Source: JAEZKC01 sp046546375
Lineage (GTDB): Bacteria; Fibrobacterota; Chitinivibrionia; Chitinivibrionales; Chitinispirillaceae
Assembly (NCBI GenBank): GCA_046546375.1
Contig: JBKGXV010000051.1
Location: forward strand, 1 to 24,261
Direction: 5' to 3'
DNA length: 24,261 nucleotides
The translations under genes were made by a program, and so were the position numbers. Numbering within the stretch: position 1 is the stretch's first letter; every line of letters starts with the position of its first letter. Below are positions 15,285 through 22,632 of this stretch, in pieces. The notes beneath the pieces were generated by a model. It had not been told where the DNA came from and searched no databases. It worked only from the letters and a program-made list of their open reading frames with translations.

Positions 15285-16075
15285 GTATCCCGGTCATAAA
15301 TGTTTCTGCATTCGAAAATTTCCTGCATCTCTTTTTTAAGCAGCGAACGGATCTTTGTCCGTTCGGTTTTGGACATGCTCTTTTCACTGTCTGAACCGAA
15401 AAGGTAATTATCAAGCTTGAGCTTTTTGAGAATCATTTTGGTATGGAAAATATTGTCCGAAACCACATTGATATCATATGCTGAATAGTAATCCAGCGTC
15501 TCATCGGAAATGTAGTCCTGAATGGAGGTAATATCATGATCCAGATAAATTTTTCGTCCCTTCACATCACGAGTGAACCCCCGCACTCTGTAGTCCATAA
15601 GCACTATATCGGAATCGAAACTGTCAATAAGAAAATCAAGCGCTCTCAAAGGTGAAATCGTACCGCAGGTGGAAACATCGATATCGACTCTGAAAGTGGC
15701 GATCCCGTTTGCCGTATTGTTTTCCGGATAGGTGTGAGCCGTGATATGACTTTTATCCAGATGTGCCACCACGCTCTTGTCATTTTCTTCCCTGGGGTGA
15801 TGTCCCTCATTGATAAGAACAGTGACACTGGCTCCTCGAGGGTCGTAATCCTGAGTGGAAATGTTCACTATTTTGGCCTCTATGATATTGGTCACTTCCT
15901 CGAGAATGCTTCTGAGCTTCGCTGAATTATATTCTTCGTCAATATACTCCAGATAATCGATTTGCGAGGATTTGGAACGCGCGTAGCAGACATCGTAGAT
16001 ATTGAAACTCAAGGATTTGGTAAGGTTGTTGAAGCCCTGGAGCTTGATTTTTTTTCCTCGACAACGGTTGATCAC
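15281..16075 (-). CDS. speD: S-adenosylmethionine decarboxylase proenzyme (E. coli type)
   Basis: 264 residues, the same length as E. coli SpeD. The proenzyme cleaves itself between Lys108 and Ser109 in HLDKSHITAHTYPE, and Ser109 becomes the pyruvoyl cofactor. Cys137 in STCGTISPL corresponds to the proton-donor Cys. It makes decarboxylated SAM, the aminopropyl donor. The start is GTG at 16075, with GGGAGGT eight nt upstream. It is the first gene of the speD-speE-decarboxylase-aminopropyltransferase run and overlaps speE by 4 nt. The response-regulator gene ends 119 nt upstream. Confidence 0.95.
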   Translation of the reverse strand: MINRCRGKKIKLQGFNNLTKSLSFNIYDVCYARSKSSQIDYLEYIDEEYNSAKLRSILEEVTNIIEAKIVNISTQDYDPRGASVTVLINEGHHPREENDKSVVAHLDKSHITAHTYPENNTANGIATFRVDIDVSTCGTISPLRALDFLIDSFDSDIVLMDYRVRGFTRDVKGRKIYLDHDITSIQDYISDETLDYYSAYDINVVSDNIFHTKMILKKLKLDNYLFGSDSEKSMSKTERTKIRSLLKKEMQEIFECRNIYDRDT

Positions 16076-16128
16076 TTACTTTGACCTCCCATACTGATTT
16101 GAAAATATGATAGGATTTGATGCAGTTT

Positions 16129-16141
16129 TGCTGAATCAGCA
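16129..16141. promoter_or_regulatory. Inverted repeat upstream of speD
   Basis: TGCTGA-A-TCAGCA is a perfect 6-bp inverted repeat about 54 nt before the speD start. TATCAT on the minus strand (complement of 16107-16112) could be a -10 with the repeat over its -35, but no consensus -35 is present. A candidate operator only. Confidence 0.25.
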
Positions 16142-16194
16142 TTACGGTTGTGGATCACCTGTAGTAACTCTTGATTCAGATCCGGCTGAGAAGA

Positions 16195-17091
16195 TTAAAG
16201 TTCATTGATATACAGAGGTTTATACCCACGATACTTGCCGGAAAAATAATTCATGACAATGACCTCTGTCTTTTTATTCCGCTCGATGTTTATGATCATT
16301 CTGTCGGCGAAAAGCCTGCTCATATGAAGCCCCCGCCCGGAATCATCCAAAAGACCCACACCGGTGATCTGGCGCTCGAGCTTATGCAGAACCATATCCT
16401 TTGTCAAACGACCATGCTTGTCGATAACAGAAACACCGTATTTTTCCGAATCATAACCGCATTCCATGTGAATATACTCATCAGGCTCCAGTTCCACCGA
16501 AGTGAATTCGGGATATTTTTCCGTACCATCCCCGTTTCTGGGTGCATGGTGAATCGCATTGGTCAGTAATTCATCAAGAATGAGCTTGATATCACCGGCT
16601 GAGCCGAATTTCTCCTCAAGCTCATCGGCAATTCTGGCTCTCACCTCGTGAGCCTCAGCAGAGGAACGGATACAGTACCGCCCGAAGACGGTACCCCCGG
16701 AGTTCAGATATCTGGAAATATCGAAAATATCCCCTGTCAGTAAACCATGGACAATCTTCTCCATTTCGGCGAAATTGAAAGGAACCGTTTTGGGTATGAT
16801 GCTGCAGATGGGGTAATCCCGGGAGTGCTTGATATGATCATCGATATTATATGCAGTTATCAGTGCTGTCCGGGTTTTCGGATACTTTCTTCTCACTTCA
16901 CTCAAAAGCTCCGGGCCGCTCATTCCCGGCATATTGATGTCCGAAACAATCAGATCAAATGAGTGCTCCTCCATTTTCTTCAAGGCTACGGAAGCATCCT
17001 CGGCGGTATGAACTTCATAGCTGTTCTCGAAGAAATCTAGCAGCATGGTTCTGATCGAAACCTCATCATCAACAAACAAAACTTTAAACAT
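16195..17091 (-). CDS. Response regulator with RsbW-like HATPase output domain
   Basis: 298 residues. A receiver domain (1-115) has the acidic pocket Asp8-Asp9, phospho-acceptor Asp51 in SDINMPGMSG, and Lys101. The C-terminal half (about 150-285) resembles the GHKL ATPase of anti-sigma factors such as RsbW/SpoIIAB: N-box DELLTNAIHHA (173-183), G1 VIDKHGRL (222-229), and G2 DSGRGLHMSR (250-259). There is no HisKA/HPt phosphorylation domain or DNA-binding domain, so output is probably Ser/Thr kinase activity or partner sequestration. The ATG at 17091 has a GGGGA five nt upstream. It lies 7 nt after the histidine kinase, its evident partner. Confidence 0.85.
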   Translation of the reverse strand: MFKVLFVDDEVSIRTMLLDFFENSYEVHTAEDASVALKKMEEHSFDLIVSDINMPGMSGPELLSEVRRKYPKTRTALITAYNIDDHIKHSRDYPICSIIPKTVPFNFAEMEKIVHGLLTGDIFDISRYLNSGGTVFGRYCIRSSAEAHEVRARIADELEEKFGSAGDIKLILDELLTNAIHHAPRNGDGTEKYPEFTSVELEPDEYIHMECGYDSEKYGVSVIDKHGRLTKDMVLHKLERQITGVGLLDDSGRGLHMSRLFADRMIINIERNKKTEVIVMNYFSGKYRGYKPLYINEL

Positions 17092-17098
17092 AATTCCC

Positions 17099-18232
17099 CT
17101 ACTCCAAAGCTTTCATCAAAGAGGGTTGCTCGAAAGGAAGCTGAATTGAGAATATAGTCCTTTTACCGGCACTTTCGAAGAAAATTTTCCCCCCGTGCTC
17201 CTCAACGATTTTGTGACAGACACTCAACCCCAGGCCGGTTCCCTGCCCGGGTTGACGAGTAGAAAAGAACGGATCGAAAATCTTCGATCTGATCTCAGGT
17301 GAAATTCCCACCCCGTTATCACCGATCGTCACGAGCAGATCTCCTCCCGCACGTTGAGTAGCAATCACGATTTCACCCTGATACTCCCCGTTTTCCTCTC
17401 CGGCCTTCTCCTGAACGGATTTAATGGCGTTGGTGACCATGTTGACTATGACCTGCTCTATTTTGGCAGGACTGCAGTTCAGTTGAGAAAGTGAATTCTC
17501 CAACCGAAATGTCTTTGTGACAAGGTCCGCTCCTTTGATATGCACGGCATTCACCGAAGATTTCACCAGTTCATTGACATCCACATTCACCCTCTGAGCC
17601 TTCTGTTTGCGCGAGAGGTGAAGCAGATCCTTCATGATAGTGGTTGCACGCCGTGCACACTCCAGAATCGATGTAATCCTGCTCACACCTTTTTCATTCA
17701 ATCCGTACTTTGAAGGCATCTGAAGCATATTGGAGGCTGTTCCGGAGATTCCGGACAGGGGATTGTTCATCTCGTGAGCGATACCGGCGGTCATAACCCC
17801 TATACTGGCCAGTTTCTCGCTGCGGATAAGCTGCTCGAGCATCTGCTTTTCTTCAGTAAGCTCCCGCATGCACTCAATAACCTGAATCACCTGCCCGGAA
17901 TCATCACAGACCGGGTAGGTACTCGTTTCAAAAAATCGCTCGTTTTCTCCAAAACAGCAGCTCATCTGAGTTTTGGATACATTCCCGCTTTCAAACGTCT
18001 GCAGCGCAGGACACTGATCACACCTCGTCTCTTTACCCCAGAAAACATCCCAGCACCTTTTTCCCAGCAAAGAGATAATATCCTGCCTCACAAACCTGGC
18101 ATAGCTGAGATTCGCTCTGACTATACGGTAATCTGAATCCACAATACAGATCAAATCGGAAATGGAGTCAAAAACAGTCTCCAACTGCTTTTTGCTTAAT
18201 CGGATCTGTTCGTTGAGACTACCGGTCTGCAT
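17099..18232 (-). CDS. PAS-domain sensor histidine kinase
   Basis: 377 residues with no signal peptide or transmembrane segment, so it is cytoplasmic. The PAS domain (about 15-125) carries a cysteine cluster: Cys60, Cys71 and Cys74 (ETRCDQCP), Cys92-Cys93, and Cys109. HisKA follows with His153 in GIAHEMNNPL. The ATPase domain has N-box NMVTNAI (264-270), G1 DNGVGI (305-310), DPFFST (320-325) and G2 GTGLGLS (331-337). The Cys motif suggests redox or metal sensing, as in other PAS domains with a C-x2-CP element, but the ligand is unknown. No ribosome-binding site stands out before the ATG at 18232. It is followed by its response regulator. Confidence 0.92.
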   Translation of the reverse strand: MQTGSLNEQIRLSKKQLETVFDSISDLICIVDSDYRIVRANLSYARFVRQDIISLLGKRCWDVFWGKETRCDQCPALQTFESGNVSKTQMSCCFGENERFFETSTYPVCDDSGQVIQVIECMRELTEEKQMLEQLIRSEKLASIGVMTAGIAHEMNNPLSGISGTASNMLQMPSKYGLNEKGVSRITSILECARRATTIMKDLLHLSRKQKAQRVNVDVNELVKSSVNAVHIKGADLVTKTFRLENSLSQLNCSPAKIEQVIVNMVTNAIKSVQEKAGEENGEYQGEIVIATQRAGGDLLVTIGDNGVGISPEIRSKIFDPFFSTRQPGQGTGLGLSVCHKIVEEHGGKIFFESAGKRTIFSIQLPFEQPSLMKALE

Positions 18233-18313
18233 GGCAAAGGCCAGGAAAAGTGAATTTGTAGAATGAGGGCGGGATTCAAACCAAAATGCAGAATGAATTC
18301 TGACCCACCTGAA

Positions 18314-18529
18314 TCAGGAAAAAAGTCCACCGATCAAATCAAGCACATTGTGTAAAAACGGAATGTACATATCTTCCACCCCAAGAAGGATAAGTACGAT
18401 TTCCAGGGCGAAAACGATTCCGGCCAGCAAAAGAAGATGTGTGAGGATGAAAATGACTTCCCCGCGGACACTTCTCTTCCGCTTGCTGATCATCAGCCTT
18501 TTGCCAATCCGAAACAGAAAACGTGCCAT
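18314..18529 (-). CDS. Small membrane protein of unknown function
   Basis: 71 residues. The N-terminus is very basic (RIGKRLMISKRKRSVRG), followed by a long hydrophobic helix (about 24-50, VIFILTHLLLLAGIVFALEI) and a second, weaker hydrophobic end (FLHNVLDLIGGLF). The ATG at 18529 lies one base past the upstream gene's stop, and its AGGAA site is inside that gene's end, which supports coupled translation. It would be an inner-membrane protein working with the exported protein upstream. No family recognised. Confidence 0.7.
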   Translation of the reverse strand: MARFLFRIGKRLMISKRKRSVRGEVIFILTHLLLLAGIVFALEIVLILLGVEDMYIPFLHNVLDLIGGLFS

Positions 18530-18530
18530 A

Positions 18531-19424
18531 TTATTCCTGATGAACTCTACGAGTCAAAAATGCCTGATCGCCCTCATTGAGTTGGCTTGAGTAGAGTTTC
18601 AGAATAACGAGTGTTGACGCTGACGGGGTCACATGCGTCACCAGACCGACCAGCAGCTCCTCGCTCATGGAATCACCCTTCTTTTCTTCATAAACAGTGA
18701 AGTGATCCCCAAGCCTCACACCGTCTTTGGCACCTTTGTCGATAATAAAAGACTGATGAAGATAGGGAGCTACAGTCTTCTCAACTCTCATCAACACACT
18801 TGCCTGAATGTTTTTATCCGGAGCTTCAAGGGAATCAAGGGAGATCGGATTATGAGATACTGTAGGTGCTATCCGTTCCCCTCCTCTGATCACATCCCAC
18901 ATCTGAACCAAACTCACAACAAGCTTTTTTTCGCTGTGCCCTTCCACAACAGCCATGCCTGTACGCTTGACCAGATTAGCCGTTTTTCCCTTGAATGAAA
19001 TCAGTTTGATCGGCCTGAGAACATCCACCGTGTCACCCAGCTTGTAGTCGACCTCACCTACAGGCTTGACTGTAACTTTCTCGTGAAGCTGAAATGCGGC
19101 TCTGCCCTCGGGCTCATCCACAATCCCGTTGCCCGGAAGCACATAGCCTCTGGCATCCTTCTGAGTCCAGAGAAACGCCGATGACGCAAGCAGCTCCGAG
19201 GAGATCTCGATTTTTCTCTCCAGAGAATACTCACCATACAGCCCTGAGCTGTCACTGCTTGCGAGTGTATCTGATACTGCCGAATCCGGTGCACTCTGTG
19301 CTTCGGTTTCGTCTTCAAAACTGCCCCACTCTTGAGCCATCCCCGGCCAGGCCAGAACAGCCGTAAATGCAGCAGCCGCAACAATCTGCGGAATCGGTTT
19401 TTTATAAAAAGGTCTGTTCATCAT
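18531..19424 (-). CDS. Exported protein with C-terminal beta-domain, function unknown
   Basis: 297 residues. A signal peptide (1-30, ending GMAQ) is followed by a Ser/Asp/Glu-rich linker (about 34-62). The rest is beta-rich. Residues about 100-160 (KLGDTVDVLRPIK...KTANLVKRTGMAVV) and 224-292 (IIDKGAKDGVRLGDHFTVYE... through GDQAFLTRR) have the 'G-x2-DGV-x-xGD' pattern of envelope domains such as the C-terminal part of FlgT-like or LysM-associated proteins. That comparison is loose. It starts with two ATGs at 19424/19421 and lacks a Shine-Dalgarno, perhaps being leaderless. It is followed after one base by the small membrane protein. Confidence 0.7.
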   Translation of the reverse strand: MMNRPFYKKPIPQIVAAAAFTAVLAWPGMAQEWGSFEDETEAQSAPDSAVSDTLASSDSSGLYGEYSLERKIEISSELLASSAFLWTQKDARGYVLPGNGIVDEPEGRAAFQLHEKVTVKPVGEVDYKLGDTVDVLRPIKLISFKGKTANLVKRTGMAVVEGHSEKKLVVSLVQMWDVIRGGERIAPTVSHNPISLDSLEAPDKNIQASVLMRVEKTVAPYLHQSFIIDKGAKDGVRLGDHFTVYEEKKGDSMSEELLVGLVTHVTPSASTLVILKLYSSQLNEGDQAFLTRRVHQE

Positions 19425-19428
19425 AAGT

Positions 19429-19470
19429 AATATATATGATATATTTCGGCGGGAACAATTTCTAGAAATT
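19429..19470 (-). promoter_or_regulatory. Promoter for the exported-protein gene, with perfect 14-bp palindrome
   Basis: On the minus strand TTGTTC (complement of 19453-19458) and TATATT (complement of 19429-19434) are 18 nt apart. The expected transcription start is at or within two bases of the ATG at 19424. AATTTCTAGAAATT (19457-19470) is a perfect palindrome overlapping the upstream edge of the -35, an operator-like position. Confidence 0.4.
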
Positions 19471-19924
19471 TTTGATTTTTGATTTTAGATTTCAAATCTG
19501 GATAAATAAGAGTGAAGAGGATTCTTGATTTCAGGATTTTGATTTTGGGAAGCGATTCGCGTTTTCTTTTGAAGGTTATGCCTGGACCGGCCCGCTCATG
19601 CTGAGCCTGTCGAAGCTTGTCCTGAGGAATCGAAGGATATAAGCTCACCCTTCGACTCCCGCGGACGGGACTCAGGATGAGCGGAGTGGGGTGCCCGTCT
19701 TAAGCAGGAAGTGTGACCTTTTATTTCTCGAGCCGACCCGCTCATATTTAGCCGAAATAGGCTCTCTCCTTTTCCGACATTTACCATTTTCATTCTGCGT
19801 CTCATCCCATTCTGCGTATTCTGCGCCTCTGCGTGAAACCTTCCTTCTCCATTCTCTGATTTCCTGATTTTTTATTCCTGATTCCTCAAGCTTAAATCAA
19901 ACTTCCAAAATCTGAAATCCGAAA
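19471..19924. other. Repeat-rich intergenic block
   Basis: No gene is visible. The first 90 nt are TTTTTGATTTT-type tracts (19471-19550), also echoed at 19855-19915. A hairpin-forming element follows at 19592-19684, then GAGCC...GGCTC (19730-19764), and TCTGCGCCTCTGCGTGAAA (19820-19838). These match motifs at 7872-7964 and 10658-10685. Confidence 0.55.
19592..19684. repeat. REP-like palindromic element, copy B
   Basis: The left arm CCGCTCATGCTGAG (19592-19605) and right arm CTCAGGATGAGCGG (19671-19684) are inverted repeats with one mismatch. Inner GTCGAAG (19609-19615) pairs with CTTCGAC (19650-19656). The flanking 17-nt block GACCGGCCCGCTCATGC (19585-19601) is identical to 7908-7924. Confidence 0.65.
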
Positions 19925-19955
19925 TTGACACCTGCCTCCCCATAACGTATATAAT
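19925..19955 (+). promoter_or_regulatory. Sigma70-type promoter of argJ
   Basis: Consensus TTGACA (19925-19930) is followed after 17 nt by TATATA (19948-19953), or after 19 nt by a perfect TATAAT (19950-19955). Start of transcription near 19961 leaves a leader of about 23 nt with AGGAG before argJ. Confidence 0.75.
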
Positions 19956-19983
19956 TCTCACCTTCCAAACGCAGGAGAAAAGA

Positions 19984-21195
19984 ATGCCACACAACCCTAT
20001 TGAACCGACAGAAGGCGGTGTGACCGCAGCAGGCGGATTCAGAGCCGGAGGAGTGAAATCCGGGATGAAAGCTTCCGGAAACCCTGACCTGGGAATCGTC
20101 TACAGCGAAAACCCCTGCAGCACGGCAGGAACCTTCACCACCAACTCCATACGCGCTTCCTGCGTGGACTGGTGCCAGAACCTTCTGCCCTCGAGAGCTG
20201 TCCATGCGGTCATCTGCAACAGCGGATGCGCCAACGCCTGCACCGGTGAACGGGGTGTCAAAGACACCGCATCCATGGCCAAACTCGCTGCTTCGGCACT
20301 GGGAATCGACCACGAAGCCGTCATGGTCGCCTCAACGGGGGTAATCGGAGCCTTTCTCCCTCTTGAACCCATCAGTGCCGTTATTCCCAAACTGGTATCA
20401 AACCTCTCTCCCGAGGAAGGGGCCTCCTTCGCCAAAGCCATAATGACCACAGATTTGGTCAAAAAAGAATCAGCTGTCAAAGTCACCACCGACCACGGTC
20501 ATTTCACCATCGGAGGAGCCGCAAAAGGCTCGGGCATGATCCACCCCAACATGGCCACCATGCTCGGCTTTGTCACCACTGATGCCGATATAAATGAAAA
20601 AGAGCTCCATCGCATTCTCAAACGGGTTGTAGACCGCACATTCAACAACCTGACAGTTGACGGAGACACTTCCACAAACGACATGGTGCTGGTGATGGCA
20701 AACGGTGTGTCAGCTACCAGGGTGAAAGATGAAACAAGTTTGAAACTGTTTGAAAATGGGCTCTTTGCAGTCTGCAATGATCTGTGCAAACAGATAGCGG
20801 CTGACGGAGAGGGTGCGACCAAGAGGGTGGAAATCGTGGTGAGAGGCGCCCGGACAGATGAAGACTCGCGGAAAGCGGCTAAGGCGGTTGCCTGTTCCAA
20901 CCTGACCAAATGTGCCCTTTTCGGAAACGATCCCAACTGGGGAAGAATCGCCTGCGCTGTGGGCTATTCGGGCGCGGATTTCTCAAAAGAGAAGATGTCG
21001 GTAGACCTCTGCGGCATCGAGGTTTTCAGAAATCTGCAGCCGGTTTCATTCGATCAGAAAAAAATCCACTCTCTGCTCAAGGGGAAAGTGGTCACCATCC
21101 ACATAGATCTGGGATTGGGAGACAGAGAAGCCATCGCGCACACTTGCGATTTCAGCTACGATTATGTTAAAATCAATGCTGAATACCACACCTGA
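19984..21195 (+). CDS. argJ: Bifunctional ornithine acetyltransferase/N-acetylglutamate synthase
   Basis: 403 residues, the normal length. ArgJ transfers acetyl from N-acetylornithine to glutamate (cyclic arginine pathway), and in bifunctional forms also uses acetyl-CoA. It cleaves itself before the nucleophile Thr192 in HPNMATMLGF. The oxyanion-hole pair Thr118-Gly119 is in VASTGVIG, and NDPNWGRI and TNDMVLVMANG are further signatures. The ATG at 19984 has AGGAG six nt upstream. Its product ornithine is also the likely substrate of the decarboxylase at 13224, though the genes are separately transcribed. Other arg genes are not in the window. Mono- versus bifunctional status cannot be told by eye. 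Confidence 0.96.
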   Translation: MPHNPIEPTEGGVTAAGGFRAGGVKSGMKASGNPDLGIVYSENPCSTAGTFTTNSIRASCVDWCQNLLPSRAVHAVICNSGCANACTGERGVKDTASMAKLAASALGIDHEAVMVASTGVIGAFLPLEPISAVIPKLVSNLSPEEGASFAKAIMTTDLVKKESAVKVTTDHGHFTIGGAAKGSGMIHPNMATMLGFVTTDADINEKELHRILKRVVDRTFNNLTVDGDTSTNDMVLVMANGVSATRVKDETSLKLFENGLFAVCNDLCKQIAADGEGATKRVEIVVRGARTDEDSRKAAKAVACSNLTKCALFGNDPNWGRIACAVGYSGADFSKEKMSVDLCGIEVFRNLQPVSFDQKKIHSLLKGKVVTIHIDLGLGDREAIAHTCDFSYDYVKINAEYHT

Positions 21196-21208
21196 AAAAG
21201 GAGAACCT

Positions 21209-21841
21209 ATGAAAAAACGCAGTTTTGCCCTATGTGCCTTTCTGCTGAGTTTCATGTTTCTGAGCTGTGACCTTCTCACTCAGGTTGAGGAAAAACTCAA
21301 CATTCTTGCGGTCAAATTCGACTACAATTCCACTGCCATTGGTCTGGTCTACCCAGATCCGGATCCGCTGGAAATAATTTCATATCCCGAACTTCTCACA
21401 GACCCTTCCAACTACGGTATTACCATTAACTGTCTGATCGATGCCAAAAACGACAATGACAAAGGGGCTGTGTTCGACGGTGCCACATTCTTTCTGAGGG
21501 TAAAAGATACTCACAAGGATGCCCCGGCGGCAGAGAGCGAGATCAGCTCCTTTGCGGTTTCCGGCAACAAGGATACCACCCTTACCATCCCCTTCCAGCT
21601 CACACTGGACAACCCGGTGTTTTCTCAATCCACACTGAGCGACATTGTGAAGGGTAACAAAATCCCCTACAACCTCAACGCCGATCTTTTCTTCAGTCTG
21701 GTGACCCCGAACCTGGATGGTGGAGTGGACACTCTGGGATCAAAACCGGTGAATCTGGACGTAGTAACCGATTCGATCAGCACCAGACCCGATGATGAGG
21801 ACATCCAGATTTTTACAGATGCGCTTCAGACAGTGCTCTGA
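21209..21841 (+). CDS. Lipoprotein, possibly LEA14/WHy-like
   Basis: 210 residues. The signal peptide (MKKRSFALCAF...) ends in FLSC, an acceptable lipobox with Cys20 as the lipidated residue. The mature part is beta-rich, with N-x-x-I...DAKNDNDKGAVFDGATFFLRV and KIPYNLNADLFFSL segments resembling LEA14/WHy beta-sandwich domains; this is a fold-level guess. The ATG at 21209 has AAGGAGA five to six nt upstream; an open frame 15 codons longer overlaps argJ and lacks a signal peptide. It lies 13 nt after argJ and shares its promoter and terminator. No functional link to arginine synthesis is apparent. Confidence 0.8.
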   Translation: MKKRSFALCAFLLSFMFLSCDLLTQVEEKLNILAVKFDYNSTAIGLVYPDPDPLEIISYPELLTDPSNYGITINCLIDAKNDNDKGAVFDGATFFLRVKDTHKDAPAAESEISSFAVSGNKDTTLTIPFQLTLDNPVFSQSTLSDIVKGNKIPYNLNADLFFSLVTPNLDGGVDTLGSKPVNLDVVTDSISTRPDDEDIQIFTDALQTVL

Positions 21842-21871
21842 TTGACATTTCGGCCAGTATGGCGTTTTTCG

Positions 21872-21903
21872 GGTCCCGGGAGGCTTTCTAACGGGACCTT
21901 TTT
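21872..21903 (+). terminator. Intrinsic terminator of argJ-lipoprotein unit
   Basis: A perfect 7-bp stem GGTCCCG/CGGGACC (21872-21878 with 21892-21898) is followed directly by five T's, 30 nt past the lipoprotein stop. Confidence 0.9.
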
Positions 21904-22306
21904 CATTCCGACCATCTGCGGGAAGAAAGATCAATCGTGCAGCTGTTGTCCTGCGGAGGAAGATCATCCCACAAAGCCCCTATGAGATACATTGCTGATC
22001 AGAGGATCTTCATCCACCACCACGGCCGAAACCCGATCCACAAGGGCGGAAAGCGTGCTCAACCAGCTCCCCCCTCCTATGATCCAGGCTTACTGGGGGG
22101 AGGGCCGAAACGCTTCTGAGCTAAAAACGGCTCACCCGGGCGCTCCTATAGGGTGAATACACCAGGAAAAAGACTTTGATATCAAAAAATATTTGGAAAA
22201 GGTATGCCAAAAAAGTAATTTATCACTCACAGTGTTATTCAATGCACTGCCTGACTGAAATCCCGGCCACATCGGGGTTTATCAGCTGATTTTAAAAAGA
22301 AATTTT
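21904..22306. other. Intergenic region before tRNA-Lys, with GC hairpins
   Basis: No convincing gene. CTCCCCCC (22067-22074) pairs with GGGGGGAG (22095-22102) across a 20-nt loop, flanked by GGCCGAAAC copies at 22024-22032 and 22103-22111. A second hairpin, AAATCCCG/CGGGGTTT (22258-22265 with 22273-22280, one G-T pair), lies just before the tRNA. On the minus strand about 22068-21970 reads as a 35-residue open stretch with no start signal, perhaps a gene remnant. Confidence 0.4.
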
Positions 22307-22382
22307 GCACCATTAGCTCAGCTGGCAGAGCAACTGACTCTTAATCAGTGGGTCCGGGGTTCGAATCCCTGATGGTGTACCA
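22307..22382 (+). tRNA. tRNA-Lys (CTT anticodon)
   Basis: A 76-nt cloverleaf with encoded CCA. The acceptor stem GCACCAT/ATGGTGT has a G-U first pair. The D arm is GCTC...GAGC, the anticodon stem ACTGA/TCAGT encloses loop CTCTTAA (anticodon CTT, reading AAG), and the T arm is CGGGG-TTCGAAT-CCCTG. All conserved positions are present. Confidence 0.96.
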
Positions 22383-22387
22383 AATAC

Positions 22388-22429
22388 AAAGCTCCGAATA
22401 TCCGATTTCTGAGGTGTTCGGAGCTTTTT
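22388..22429 (+). terminator. Intrinsic terminator of tRNA-Lys
   Basis: A perfect 11-bp stem (AAAGCTCCGAA, 22388-22398, with 22417-22427) and an 18-nt loop run into TTTTT, starting 6 nt after the tRNA CCA end. Confidence 0.92.
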
Positions 22430-22454
22430 CTATTCCGTACCGAAATGTCTGTCC

Positions 22455-22530
22455 GCACCATCAGCTCAGATGGCATCACAACAACTTCGGGATTAATCAG
22501 TGGGTCCAGGGTTCGATTCCCTGATGGTTT
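22455..22530 (+). pseudogene. Decayed copy of tRNA-Lys
   Basis: The first 21 nt differ from the functional tRNA at 22307 by two bases, and the 36 nt at 22493-22528 differ by two from 22341-22376. The middle (D-arm 3' side and anticodon 5' stem) is scrambled so the anticodon stem cannot form. The acceptor has a C-T mismatch and CCA is lost. It cannot be functional. Confidence 0.85.
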
Positions 22531-22632
22531 TGCTTGGTTGTGTCCAGAAATTCAACAGGAAAACCAAAGCAAAAACACCTCTCCATGTTTCCTACCCTGT
22601 TGATATGGATGATTTGCCGGATGACGCTGCTC

